From NCBI GenBank assembly GCA_024867545.1, contig JANFNE010000009.1, forward strand, positions 248,001-312,000: DNA of 64,000 bases. Direction: 5' to 3'. Source of the DNA: Phytopythium helicoides. Its lineage: Eukaryota > Oomycota > Peronosporomycetes > Pythiales > Pythiaceae. The translations under genes were made by a program, and so were the position numbers. The stretch's first letter is position 1. The number at the start of each line of letters is the position of its first letter. The notes beneath the pieces were generated by a model. It was given only the letters and a program-made list of their open reading frames with translations, searched no databases and had not been told where the DNA came from. Shown in pieces: positions 33,756 to 43,324 of the stretch.

Positions 33756-33997
33756 TACTGCACGTGCTGCTTGAGCGCTTCGAGCGCGCAGAAGCTAAAG
33801 TCCGAGAGCCCGATGACGCACAGTAAAAAGTCGGCCACGCGCCGCTTGAGCCGGTGCAGCGTCATGGCCTGTACCAGCAGGAACAGCGCCGCCACGCTCG
33901 CCGCGATCAGCAGCGTCCACTGCACATACATCCAGGCAGCCAGCCATCCGCTGGCGTCTCCGCTGTCGTTGACCGCGTCGGCGCCTCGCAGCGCCAT
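33756..33997 (-). pseudogene. GPCR-TKL receptor kinase, 5' part (TM1-TM2), separated from the rest by the transposon
   Basis: From the ATG at 33997 (an upstream in-frame ATG at 34138 also exists) about 80 residues encode a short N-terminus with an NDS glycosylation site, TM1 (WTLLIAASVAALFLLVQAM) and TM2 (FLLCVIGLSDFSFCALEAL). The frame enters the transposon at HVQY and stops inside it at 33671. If the element and one TA copy are taken out, codon ...CAG TA|C TCG TAC... joins TM2 to the 3' part in the same frame, which is why both are assigned to one gene. The insertion removes the original start from the downstream part; the full receptor kinase cannot be made from this allele unless the element is excised or spliced out. 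Confidence 0.85.
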
Positions 33998-34138
33998 GGC
34001 CCGCAACCTCCGCGAGCAGCTCGCCAAGTATACGGACCGCCGGACGCTCGAGGAGCAAAGAGAGAGAGAGAGCGCGCTGCTGGCTTGAGCGTAGCGCGCG
34101 CCTCGGTTCAGCCAGAAGTGGCGGTGGCCGGTCGCCAT

Positions 34139-34404
34139 TTTCCCTCCATTGCGACAGTGGTATATGGAATTTTGTATGGATAGATCACGCCAGCGCTTTT
34201 GTATTGGGTTTGTATGGGAAGAAAGAGGATGTGCCGGGTACTACGGTTCACGAGCATTTTATGTTGGAAGTGGATATTGTGACCGATTGGAGTGAAGGTC
34301 CGATTTCAGAGTGAATGCTGAAGTCTATCCGGCAGGCGTATACGTGTATACAATTTGGTATAGTGGGTGTGTACTATACTAGTTAGTTCCGTCCAATCGG
34401 CATC
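34139..34404. other. A/T-rich upstream region
   Basis: Upstream of the receptor-kinase gene; no coding sequence. Contains several runs resembling TGTATGG and TATAC. Nothing else recognised. Confidence 0.4.
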
Positions 34405-34612
34405 CGTCCTAGTGGCCGAGTGGGCATGGACGGGGTCAGCCATTCGCAATGCGAGGGTTCGAGTCCCGCCTCCGCCAACTTTTTGGACGAGGGCGAGCGT
34501 GAGCGAGCGCGAGTCTCACTAAGAACATACACGGATACCAACGCCCGCCGATTAGGCGGGGTCGCAAACGGCGAGCGAGCGTAGCGAGCGCTGCAACGCG
34601 TTATTTTTTTTT
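34405..34612 (+). repeat. tRNA-derived SINE-like element
   Basis: A Pol III A box (AGTGGCCGAGTGG, 34411-34423) and B box (GGTTCGAGTCC, 34456-34466) are correctly spaced, and the 3' half still ends in CCTCCGCCA like a Ser/Leu-type tRNA, but the 5' acceptor strand does not pair with it and no normal anticodon arm can be drawn. A GC-rich body follows and ends in a run of T (34602-34612). This fits a tRNA-headed SINE or tRNA pseudogene; SINEs of this sort are described from Phytophthora. Confidence 0.6.
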
Positions 34613-34840
34613 CTAGACACCATGCGGGCGGAGCGGAGGACTTGGAGGTCAAGGGTGGGGCAGGCCGCGCAGCGGCGCCCCCCGAGCGGAGCGCAGCGGA
34701 GCGAAGAGAGGGGCGGGCCCCTTGACCGAAAAGTCCGCACGCGACAGCCAACGCACGAGTGTCCGCCTAGTCTCGATTATCCGTCACGTATATTTTTGAG
34801 TATAGATTTGTATATATGATTTGACAAATGATGGTACTCT

Positions 34841-34910
34841 AATCGGTCACAATCGGTCACAATCGGTCACAATACGACCCAATCGGTCACAGTCGGTCAC
34901 AGTCGGTCAC
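34841..34910. repeat. Decamer tandem repeat, seven units
   Basis: AATCGGTCAC three times, a degenerate unit AATACGACCC, AATCGGTCAC again and AGTCGGTCAC twice; a further partial CCAATCGGTC occurs at about 34931. Exact 10 bp periodicity. Located in the spacer upstream of the sugar transporter. Confidence 0.85.
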
Positions 34911-35378
34911 ACCATGTCCCGTCCATGTAACCCAATCGGTCGCAGGATACCGTGCCTTTTATGTTTCGCAGCCATTATCACAGATACGGTTGAAGAGCAT
35001 TACAGAAAGTCATTGCGTTTTGGTATACTTGCGATTGAAGAGCGGGAACGCACATCACTCCCACTTCAACCCGTGCTCGGCAAGTGTTGGATTTCCCCTT
35101 CAACGCGATCTAGCTGATCGCCGAGAAAGGACATGGGAGCTACTCGACGCTAGCGACGCTTAGTGATGGCGGCGATCGTCGACCTGACGGTGCTAGCACT
35201 ACACCAGTTAGGCTGTAACAGCTTGAGCGTCGAGCGACTCGACTAGGAGCAACCTGGCGTGCTCTTCCAATGGAGACTGCCTTCCACTGCACTTTCTCAT
35301 TCGAAAATCGCTCAGTCGATGAGCTCACTTTGCGATTTCCTCGGTCGAGCTCACTGCTGCTTTCCAGTTCCAGTAGCG

Positions 35379-36999
35379 ATGAACGAGCAGCGAGGAGCTC
35401 AGCAGCGACATCAACGCACGTCGTGGTACGCGACGGTAGCGTGCGCGCTCGCGGCGCTCGGCGGGTTCCCGATCGGCTACGACTTCGGCGTCACGAGGCA
35501 CGTGCTCAGCTCGGACTCGTTTCTCGCCGACTTTTGCGTCGGATACGGCAAGAACACACCTAGTGCCTGCAAGTTTAGCCCGGCAAATACTGAGGTCTGG
35601 CTGTCCTTTTGCCGCGCTCTACAACGTTGTGTACTGCGTCGGCTGCGTCGTCGGCGCACTTGCGAGTGGCTGGCTCGCCGACCGCTTTGGGCGCCGACCA
35701 ACAATAGCGATGGGTGCGATGGCCTATTGCTTTGGTGCGCTTTGCCTATCCATTGCTCCTGTGCGGGGGCACCATGTCGTTCTGCTGGGGCGACTTATCC
35801 AAGGCGTAGGATCTGGCAAGTCCTCGGTCGTCATTCCAGTGTATACGGCGGAGATCGCACCAAGCAACCGGCGAGGACTCCTGTGCGGTTTGACGCAGTT
35901 CGCAGTCATGGCAGGGATGCTATCCGGCTTGGGACTTCCAGAAGCGCTTGCCGATTTCACGGGGTCATTTCACCTGTCAGCCTGGCGATTGGATGCTGTC
36001 TCGGCAATGGTGGCATCACTGGGTGTTGCTGTTGGCTCCCTGTTGCTGCCTGAGAGTCCTCGTTGGTTGCACCGCTACAAGAGCCGATTTGCCGCGGCTG
36101 TGATCCTGCACAGACTAGTGCCGTCTGCGCCAATTACATACACACTGGACCTGATCGACGACGAAATCACACTTGAAGCGCAAACTAGTCAAGATCCAAA
36201 GACATGCTCAGCCTGGAAGGCGTTGTGGCACGTTCCATGTACTCGCCGCCGCATCATTTTGATGATGATGGCTCTTGCTCTGCAGCAGATGGCGAGTCTG
36301 ACAACAGCATTCTCGCTCGCGGGTGCCGTGTTCGCAGCTAACTGGGGCGTCGAAAGTGAGCAGGCTCTGGTCTTCGCGATCACTTCAATTGGTCTCGTCA
36401 TGACAGCGCCAGCACAGCTGTGCATTGATTCAGTTGGACGTCGTACAATATTGGTGATGGGCTCAATTGGAATGTGTCTCGGCTTTTTGGGATCTGGCCT
36501 CGGCTTGAGCCTCGGGTGCCACGGTGCTGTGGGAGTCAAGACTCTTCAGTGCAGCTCGCCTAGTGGTATTGCATTCTTCTCCGCGGTGGCATTTGCTGTC
36601 GGGATGTACTGCACCTCCTGGGCACCGATCAGTTGGATCTACCCAGCTGAGATTTTCCCCTTCCACACTCGCGCTCGAGCAATGGCAATTGCAGCATCGA
36701 CTGGCTGGAGTGTGTCGATGCTCATGGCGTACGACGTTGCAGGTCGTGACGTTCTCATGGTAGCTGGCGCGTACTACTTTCTCGCGCTGCTGAGTGTTGG
36801 CAGCGGCGTGCTGGCTTACGTGTGCTGCGTCGAGACAAAGGACGTCGAACTAGAAAACATCAAATACCTTTTTCCCAATGACGATGAAGCTCCACAGAAA
36901 TCGGCAGACATGAGTACACCAGCATTGAGCGACTTTGAAGCCCCGTACTGCTTGAACCCGAGGGCTTCTTCACTCAGCAAGACACCCCACTTTCCCTGA
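35379..36999 (+). CDS. MFS sugar transporter (one frame break near residue 75)
   Basis: The ATG at 35379 starts a 12-TM major-facilitator protein of about 540 aa. Motifs: GGFPIGYDFGVT in TM1, DRFGRRP between TM2 and TM3, GRLIQGVGSG and EIAPSNRRG, LPESPRWL before the central loop, D-VGRR after TM8, and WIYPAEIFPFHTRARAMAIA. These fit the sugar porter family. The frame shifts at the TTTT run near 35611-35614; three T's instead of four give WLSFAALYNVVYCVG and join both parts. A likely extra base from assembly. A TCATTC initiator-like motif lies about 80 nt before the ATG. The substrate is not predictable; hexose uptake is plausible. Confidence 0.88.
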
Positions 37000-37069
37000 T
37001 CCGTCATCGACAAGGCACAGCCAACAACAACAACAGGTATACTAGCGAGCGGTATTCGCAGTATTGTAA

Positions 37070-37849
37070 CTAGACGAGGCAACACCGGAAACTCTTCTTT
37101 TCGCTTTCTCCAACCACGCTCACAATGCTTGCCCAAGGTCCTTCGTTGATTACGGCTTCAGGGTGAAAGAGGCGGAACGAGCGCGTCGACTCCATCGTCG
37201 AGCCTGAGATCGCAACATTCTCCGTCACCGTCAGCCCCGCTTTCTTGAAAGTCGCGAGCAGGTCGCTCTCGTACGTCACGGTGCCAAAATCGATCGTCGT
37301 GAGGTACTTGAGTAGCGGCTTGCCAATCTCGACGACCTTGGAGCGGTGCGTCTGGATAGTCTGCGTCACGTAGATGTACCCTCCGGGCTTGAGCATACTC
37401 GCAGCATGGCGCAGCGCAGCGACCGGGTCGGGCATGATCATCAGCGAGGAGCTGAAGTACGCGCCGTCGTACGGACCACCCTTGAAGTCGTAGATGGACG
37501 CGTGGTGCACGCTCACGCGGTCCTTGAGCTCTCGCTCGCTCAGCAGCGAGCGGCACTTCTCAACATAGTCGGCGTCATAGTCCACACCCTCGACCAAGAT
37601 GTGCTTGGACACGAGCATGTCGCGGTTGTTGGCGAGCGCCGAGCCCGTGCCAATGCCCACATCCAGCAGTTTGCTGCGCATCGGCAGTCGGTAGAGCACC
37701 TCGGCGTACCACCCGCTCGTCAGCCGCACAATCAGCGCGTCATACACTCGCGCCCTCGCCAGTCTCAACGCCCCAACGAGCACCACTGCTCCCACCGCCA
37801 CCGCCGCCGCCGTCACCAGCGCTCGGTTCTTCATCGTCGCCGCCTCCAT
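37070..37849 (-). CDS. Membrane-anchored SAM-dependent methyltransferase (class I)
   Basis: Intact, 259 aa from ATG 37849. Residues about 8-33 are a single N-terminal membrane anchor (ALVTAAAVAVGAVVLVGALRLA). The Rossmann methyltransferase fold follows: motif I LLDVGIGTGSAL, VEGVDYDADYVEKC, DRVSVHHASIYDF, YDGAYFSSSLMIMPDP and LKPGGYIYVTQTI. It resembles methyltransferase type 11/25 proteins; the substrate is unknown. It is divergent from four-TM copy 5, with 160 bp between starts that contain a palindrome. Confidence 0.85.
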   Translation of the reverse strand: MEAATMKNRALVTAAAVAVGAVVLVGALRLARARVYDALIVRLTSGWYAEVLYRLPMRSKLLDVGIGTGSALANNRDMLVSKHILVEGVDYDADYVEKCRSLLSERELKDRVSVHHASIYDFKGGPYDGAYFSSSLMIMPDPVAALRHAASMLKPGGYIYVTQTIQTHRSKVVEIGKPLLKYLTTIDFGTVTYESDLLATFKKAGLTVTENVAISGSTMESTRSFRLFHPEAVINEGPWASIVSVVGESEKKSFRCCLV

Positions 37850-37878
37850 CTCCACGAGCAGCTACAGTTAGTTGGAAA

Positions 37879-37903
37879 TGCCGTGTTGACACCCAACACG
37901 GCA
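37879..37903. promoter_or_regulatory. 10+10 bp palindrome in a divergent promoter
   Basis: TGCCGTGTTG (37879-37888) and CAACACGGCA (37894-37903) are perfect reverse complements across a 5-base centre. It sits between the methyltransferase start (37849) and the four-TM copy 5 start (38010). Likely a dimer-binding site, or a hairpin in the methyltransferase leader. Confidence 0.6.
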
Positions 37904-38009
37904 TCTTCCCACTCGCGCGACCTTCAGACGACCTACACCCGTTTCCGTACGAGTGTTGGTCGGTGTGATTGGCAATGCGAGGGAAGGAGAAAGGCGGCCG
38001 AAGGTGGCC

Positions 38010-38970
38010 ATGCTGCAGCTCCATGAGCCCCGCGACGACGGCCAAGCGCGCTGGTTCCCGCCCAGCGCTCCGCCCCTGACGCCTTCGCCGTCGCTCGAAG
38101 CCCCTGGCGCCGTCGACTGGGAGGAGCGCGCGTTTCCAGCGCCGTCCGCCGGCCCCGCGCGACTTCCAGCAGTACCCAGGCGTCTTTTACGGCGCGGAGC
38201 TGCCTCGCGCTCCCCCAGGCGGCGTTTGTGGCTCGTCCAGTGCGCGGCCGGCCGAGTGTCATCCGGATCGTGGATAGCACGGCGGGGAGCAGCAGCTACA
38301 GCTTTGGGTGGGCGTTCTCGGCCATGGCGCGCTTCATGCTGCTGCTGTTCTTTAACGCGGCGAATGGAGCGCTCGCGGTGGCGGGTGCAGTTGTCATGTG
38401 GGTCGGAGCGGTGCTGTCCATCGCGACGCTGCCGCTGTGCGGGTTCGGCATCGTGCTCTTCCACTCGCTCATGAGCGTGGCGTGCTACTTTTGCCAGGCC
38501 GACGTCGTGCTGCACAACGTCGTGGCAGACCAGGACCACAAGATCAGCTTTTCACGGACAGTTGACCAGTACGAGTCGCTACTGCCCATTCGAGCGACGA
38601 GACCTACACAATACTTCCTTGAGCAAGACGGAAGGCCGTCGCTGCGGTTTGAGAAGACACTCCACGAACCATCGCCTCGCGCCGTGCTCGCCATCATCTA
38701 TCTGGGGACGGCCAAGTTTGTGCTTGGGATACTGAGTTTGGCCTCTGTGGCGTTGCTGCTGATCGACTTGGGATTTTTGACCGGAGATAAAAGGATGCAA
38801 GCCGAAGTGAAGATCTCGAACGCGACCTGGACGCCCATCCGCTCACCGTCTACCTCGGCGCCTTAGCGCTGTTGCTTGTCGCGCTTGTGCTCATCCACGG
38901 GCTCACGGAAGTTTCGAAGCAAGTTACGCGCTTCTTTTGCTGCGAAGTCGATGGGTTTGAAGCAAGGTGA
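38010..38970 (+). CDS. Four-TM family protein, copy 5 (dispersed; three frame breaks)
   Basis: Belongs with the tandem array at 12.7-17.6 kb: TM1 (MLLLFFNAANGALAVAGAVV), TLPLCGFGIVLF, ADVVLHNVVADQDHK, VLAIIYLGTAKFVLGILS, TM4 (VYLGALALLLVALVLIHGL) and TRFFCCEVDGFEAR at the end. The frame breaks near 38155 (CCCC to CCC), near 38250 and near 38815, the last apparently a missing base. With these resolved the protein begins at ATG 38010 with a proline-rich N-terminus. Three breaks in under 1 kb could also mean a decaying copy. Confidence 0.7.
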
Positions 38971-39073
38971 CGTGGCTGTATGGGACGGGAGTGGTTTCTT
39001 GATCCAGCAGTTTGGCTCGCAATCCTCAAGAAGAGCGCGACGAACGCAGGTGATCGATCTCCGCGCGTGCAGC

Positions 39074-39817
39074 ATGGTGCGATGCAAGGGGTGCAAGAAC
39101 AAATTCTCCAAGAAGGACGAGTCTTTCTTTCTTCTTGAGTGCGGGCATGGATTTTGCCGCGCCTGCTTAACCCAGCGGTGCAGTGCAACCGTGGCAAGCA
39201 ACAGAACGAACTCGTGGATGTCGATGGTTCTTTGCCGACATTGGTTCAGCGTTGCTCGGTGCGCTTGCGGACATGATATCCCTTTCTTGACTGTGACGCG
39301 CATCCTAGAGGGAGAGGAGTTGCAAGAGTACGAGCGCTTGTGGCGCGGCGGTCGGGTAGCCTGCGTCAGCTGTTCGAATTCCGAATTCAGCGCCAGTATT
39401 TGCGTGGTGTCGTGCGGACACACATACTGCCGCGACTGTATCCACCGCATGAGTCGTTTGGCGTTGAGCGATCGCTCTCTTGTGCCACTTCGGTGCTGCA
39501 AACGAGAGTTCCCGGTAGAGTACGTCCAAGAAGTGCTCGACAAGGAGGGCTTCACCAAATACACGCGCATCCTTGGCGAAAGAGACTGGAAGACGTCGGA
39601 TCTCGTCACGGATGCCGAGTACGCACGCTCGGTGCAGAGCATTGGCGCGAAGCATTGTCCAGGCTGCGGTATCGGCGTCGAGCGCGACTTCGGATGCGTT
39701 CACATGAAATGCCCGAATGGGCACGAGTTCTGCTACACGTGCCTGAAGCCTTGGCGCACGTGCACATGCGACTACATCCCTGCAACTGAGATTCAAGCTA
39801 TACTAGGTGAACACTAG
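39074..39817 (+). CDS. RBR-type RING protein 1 (putative E3 ubiquitin ligase)
   Basis: 247 aa from ATG 39074 (the frame is open upstream but overlaps the preceding gene). Three cysteine/histidine-rich parts: CKGCKNKF...LECGHGFCRACLTQRC; CVSCSNSEF...VSCGHTYCRDCIHRM, ending in LVPLRCCKREFPVEYV; and a RING2-like HCPGCGIGVERDFGCVHMKCPNGHEFCYTC. The last part, with the W--C-C ending, is typical of RBR (RING-between-RING) ligases. Cys in HMKCPNGHEFC region corresponds to the zinc ligands; the catalytic Cys would be the one in DFGCVHM. First of three similar genes in a row, same strand. Confidence 0.85.
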   Translation: MVRCKGCKNKFSKKDESFFLLECGHGFCRACLTQRCSATVASNRTNSWMSMVLCRHWFSVARCACGHDIPFLTVTRILEGEELQEYERLWRGGRVACVSCSNSEFSASICVVSCGHTYCRDCIHRMSRLALSDRSLVPLRCCKREFPVEYVQEVLDKEGFTKYTRILGERDWKTSDLVTDAEYARSVQSIGAKHCPGCGIGVERDFGCVHMKCPNGHEFCYTCLKPWRTCTCDYIPATEIQAILGEH

Positions 39818-39989
39818 TCTGTTTGCGTTGTGTCTTGATGGTGCCGTCACAGTGAAATACATGGTTTACTGCGTTTATTGCTACTTCACCCAGTCGGGCA
39901 TATTTCCTGGCAACACTCTTCGCTCCGATCACTCCGAGTAGTGATCCACTCGTCTTCGAAGAGAAAGCGCTTTGAAAGCATCGTCAAGG

Positions 39990-41219
39990 ATGGCGCCGCG
40001 GCGTTGTGTCGTCTGCTCCAACTCTCTGAAGATGTCAGGAGCTGCTGACGATGAGTCGCCCGTACACTTCTCGTTACAATGTGGCCACTGGATCTGCCGA
40101 GCGTGTCTAGCCCAAGGTGCACGCAGTAGTCTGAGCTCACGCCTCGTTCCATTGCGTTGCTGCATGATGGTGATTCCGACGGAATCGATCAGCGTTGTGC
40201 TTGACCCTGAGGAGATCGCGTACTATTCCTACCTATTGCGAAACGCAAACGCAGCGTTAGAGACTGTCGCCGACCCCACCGCGACAAAGCGTAGCAGTGG
40301 CAAGAAGAAGCTTTCGCGAAAGCTTGCGAGTGATCGGGTCGTGGACCTCACGAATGGCCAAGAGGATATGCAGCACGAACCGGGAACCTGCCACTCTTGC
40401 TTGTCGGAGATCACAAGCCCCCGGGTGCAGTTCACGGCCCCTTGTGGCCATTTGCTATGCCGAAATTGCCTGATCCAGCGCTGTCGCCATGCAATTTCGA
40501 ACGACAAAGACCCTGGAGGCATCGGTGTTCCGGTGCGTTGTTGTGGGAAGGTCCTGCCGCTAGAATTCGTCCAAGCCGCTGTTACCAAGCGAGACTTTAC
40601 CAAGTACAACGACCTGTTTGCAAAGTTTGAAGCTAGCCGCCAGAAATTCCCGCGCACTCTAGTAACTGCTCGCAGCCAGAAGCGGAAGGCTCGTGAGGAG
40701 GACGCGCAAAATGAAGGCTTTCGAGAGAGCAAGCAGTCTGCCGTCCAAGTGAAACCAACTTCTCCCCATGACATCGAGCCAGAAAACTGCATTTCGTGCA
40801 TGGCAGCGACTGTGGCAAATGAACGTGTCAAAGGACCGTGTGGACACACATACTGCCTGAGCTGCCTGGGCTACATGGCCAAGATGAGCGTGAACGACCG
40901 AGCACTGGTTCCGATCCGTTGCTGCGGATCCGAATTTCCGGAGGAGTTTGTCACGCGTGTGCTCTCGGTGAGGGATATGAAGCTGTATCGTCGCTTCGTG
41001 GCCGAGAAAAGCCCAAGCGAGTCAACGCTAAAATCTGACAAGGAGTACGCGGCACTTGTGCTTCAGGTTCAAGGCAAGCAGTGCCCAAAGTGCGGCGTCG
41101 GCGTACAGCGAGTCGATGGCTGCAGCATGATGACTTGCCCTCTGGGCCATCGGTTCTGCTGGAACTGCGGCTGGATCGCTGTGCCTGCGTATAGAGGGAG
41201 ATCCATAGTGCCGGAGTAA
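39990..41219 (+). CDS. RBR-type RING protein 2, three RING-like units
   Basis: Intact, 409 aa from ATG 39990. RING-like units at residues about 5-60 (CVVCSNSL...CGHWICRACLAQ...LRCC), 130-190 (CHSCLSEI...CGHLLCRNCLIQRC...VRCC) and 260-310 (CISCMAAT...CGHTYCLSCLGYM...IRCC), each followed by the P-E-(F/S)(V/I) block seen in its neighbours, and a terminal QCPKCGVGVQRVDGCSMMTCPLGHRFCWNCG. It thus looks like internal duplication of the first module. Putative E3 ligase; substrate unknown. Confidence 0.86.
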   Translation: MAPRRCVVCSNSLKMSGAADDESPVHFSLQCGHWICRACLAQGARSSLSSRLVPLRCCMMVIPTESISVVLDPEEIAYYSYLLRNANAALETVADPTATKRSSGKKKLSRKLASDRVVDLTNGQEDMQHEPGTCHSCLSEITSPRVQFTAPCGHLLCRNCLIQRCRHAISNDKDPGGIGVPVRCCGKVLPLEFVQAAVTKRDFTKYNDLFAKFEASRQKFPRTLVTARSQKRKAREEDAQNEGFRESKQSAVQVKPTSPHDIEPENCISCMAATVANERVKGPCGHTYCLSCLGYMAKMSVNDRALVPIRCCGSEFPEEFVTRVLSVRDMKLYRRFVAEKSPSESTLKSDKEYAALVLQVQGKQCPKCGVGVQRVDGCSMMTCPLGHRFCWNCGWIAVPAYRGRSIVPE

Positions 41220-41366
41220 GGTTTGCTTGTCAACATGATCTGAATGTTGAAGCGAACGATTCGCAGCCGCTGTTGCCGAGAAAGGCTCGTTCTCCTCCCC
41301 GTCTCGGATGCATCTGGCAGCTTCAAGCAACGACATCACTTTCGTTTTTGCCGCGTCCACGTGAAG

Positions 41367-42159
41367 ATGTTCCGCTTTTTTGAGAAACGCGTTCCTCCGC
41401 CTACCCCAGACGAGCTCGAGCGACAGCAATGCGAAGCGCTGGGCATTGCTGTCGACGCAAACGCACCACCTGGACTTGATGACCAGGCCATTGATGAGAC
41501 AGATCAAGAGGCGGTGCAGGCTCAACTCCATGCGGTGGCGCTGATGGAGGCGTACCGGTCGGAGATTCATCTAGCCGACCAACTCGCGCTGGACGAATCC
41601 ATTGCTCGCAGTTTGTATGCCAAGGAAGAGCGTCGCTTGCTACGAACGAGTGCAACGGGAACGCTGGATGAAGGCGACGACGAGTCGAGCAGCGACGACG
41701 ACTCCCTGGAGTGCAAACCCGCACCAAGTTGTGTGTGCTGTCTGGCCGAGTTGCCCGAGCTACACACACGCCGGATGTTACCATGTGGCCACCTGTACTG
41801 TGTGAAATGTGTCGCCACCCGCTGTCGCATGGCAGTTCTTGACCGCTCGCTCGTGCCGGCTCAGTGCTGCAAGAAGGAATTCCCCGTCGACTATGTGCGT
41901 GGCGTGTTGTCGGCTACGGACCTCATGCTGTACAACCGGTTTTTATCCGAGAAGGACTGGAAGCTGCTTGACCTCCACTCCGATCGCGAGTATGCCAGCT
42001 CGGTGCGAGCTGTTGGGGGCGAAGCAGTGCCCAGGATGTGGCATCGGCGTGCAGCTCATTTCCGGTTGCAGCCGCATGAAGTGCAACAACGGCCACGAGT
42101 TTTGCTTTACATGTGGAGCAAAATGGAAGACATGCAGATGCCCGTATCCGGGGACTTGA
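41367..42159 (+). CDS. RBR-type RING protein 3 with UIM-like helix (one frame break)
   Basis: ATG 41367. An acidic N-terminus contains LALDESIARSLYAKEE, resembling a ubiquitin-interacting motif, then CVCCLAEL...CGHLYCVKCVATRC...AQCCKKEFPVDYVRGVL and, after a one-base shift, QCPGCGIGVQLISGCSRMKCNNGHEFCFTC, ending at 42159. The break is at GGGGG (42015-42019); four G's restore VGAKQCPGCGIG. This is a textbook homopolymer indel. Closely related to protein 1 in the RING2-like end. Confidence 0.82.
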
Positions 42160-42337
42160 TGTAAACTCGAGCAAGCGAGGAGAGATGGGGTGAGTGAGTG
42201 ATCAAGAGCTAGGTACAGGAGGTGTTGGCGAAATGAATCGGGATGCATGGCGCTATGTTGATGCGTTTGTTTACTAGTTACACGATTGTCTAGGACTAGG
42301 AATGTACACTGCTGTCTGTAGTGGTGTGTGGATTCGT

Positions 42338-43324
42338 CTACTCGCTCATCTGCCGGTCGCGCTGCTGCTTGCCATGCTTGATGCAGAAGCCGCCAGAGCG
42401 AGCGGCGTGCGAGCAGCCATCGGTGGCGCAGCGCTTGCCACCACCGTGCGAGTAGCAAATGCCACCGGACTGGGCACTCTTGGTGCAGTTGGCGACGGCA
42501 CAGCGGCGTCCTCCGCCGTGCGAAATGCAGAACCCTCCTCGGTGCGCGCACTTGGTGCAGCCCTCCATCTTGCAAAAGTGTCGCCCGCCGTGCTCCATGC
42601 ACAGCCCCTTGCGGCGCGCATCGTTGCGGCAGTTCTCACGGCGGCACTTGGCCGGTCGGCTCTTGGGTGCGGAGTTGAGGACTGGGCGGTTCTCGACGTC
42701 TACGAACACTCTCGGGCGCTTCTTCAGGCTGTTGTGGGTGTGGTTGGGCAGCGGGATCATCACGGGCGGCGGACGCTTGAGTGTCGGCGCAGGAGGGTAG
42801 ACGACGCTCGCGGGTGTGACGGCCGAGGGCATCGACTGGTACGAGGCACACGAGGAGACCGACGAGGCTGGCGACGACATGACGGACGAGCACGACGCGA
42901 ACTCAGGCGGGACAACTGAGTGGAGTCCTGGCAGGAGCTGCGGAGCCCCCATGGGGCGAGACACGACCGGCGGCACGGCGAGACCTGGCAGCGACGTCGG
43001 GCGGCCGTGGATGTGGTCGTGGCAGTAGCCCTGCATCTTGCCGAAGTTGGGGCATCCTGGGAACCGGCAGTAGTCCGGCAGCACTCGCAGTGGCGCGAGC
43101 ACGGGCGGATACCTGCGGGTGTTGGGCGGGCTAATGGTGGCCTGGGCCATTGACAGCGGCGGCAGCATGAGCGCCGGGCGGGCATCAGCTTCCACGAGGT
43201 GCTGCATGTCGATGGTGAGGCTGTTCGACGTCTGGTACTCGGTCGGGAGCTTGGCTGGCACTGCCACAGACGAAGCAACCGAGGCGGTCGGAGCCCATGT
43301 CGACGGTAGCAGCATACTGGACAT
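42338..43324 (-). CDS. WRKY19-like zinc-finger repeat protein
   Basis: Intact, 328 aa from ATG 43324. The N-terminal half is Pro/Ser/Val-rich with one finger (YCRFPGCPNFGKMQGYCHDH). A basic stretch (SLKKRPRVFVDVENRP) precedes a row of four fingers of the form C-x4-C-x3-A-x4-G-x-C-x2-H-G, e.g. CRRENCRNDARRKGLCMEHGG and CAVANCTKSAQSGGICYSHGG. Such repeats are the 'WRKY19-like' fingers expanded in oomycetes; there is no WRKY domain. Probably a nuclear DNA- or RNA-binding protein. Confidence 0.85.
   Translation of the reverse strand: MSSMLLPSTWAPTASVASSVAVPAKLPTEYQTSNSLTIDMQHLVEADARPALMLPPLSMAQATISPPNTRRYPPVLAPLRVLPDYCRFPGCPNFGKMQGYCHDHIHGRPTSLPGLAVPPVVSRPMGAPQLLPGLHSVVPPEFASCSSVMSSPASSVSSCASYQSMPSAVTPASVVYPPAPTLKRPPPVMIPLPNHTHNSLKKRPRVFVDVENRPVLNSAPKSRPAKCRRENCRNDARRKGLCMEHGGRHFCKMEGCTKCAHRGGFCISHGGGRRCAVANCTKSAQSGGICYSHGGGKRCATDGCSHAARSGGFCIKHGKQQRDRQMSE

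Noticed and set aside
34405..34480. Functional tRNA gene
   Set aside because: B box and A box are present but the acceptor stem does not pair and no anticodon arm can be drawn.
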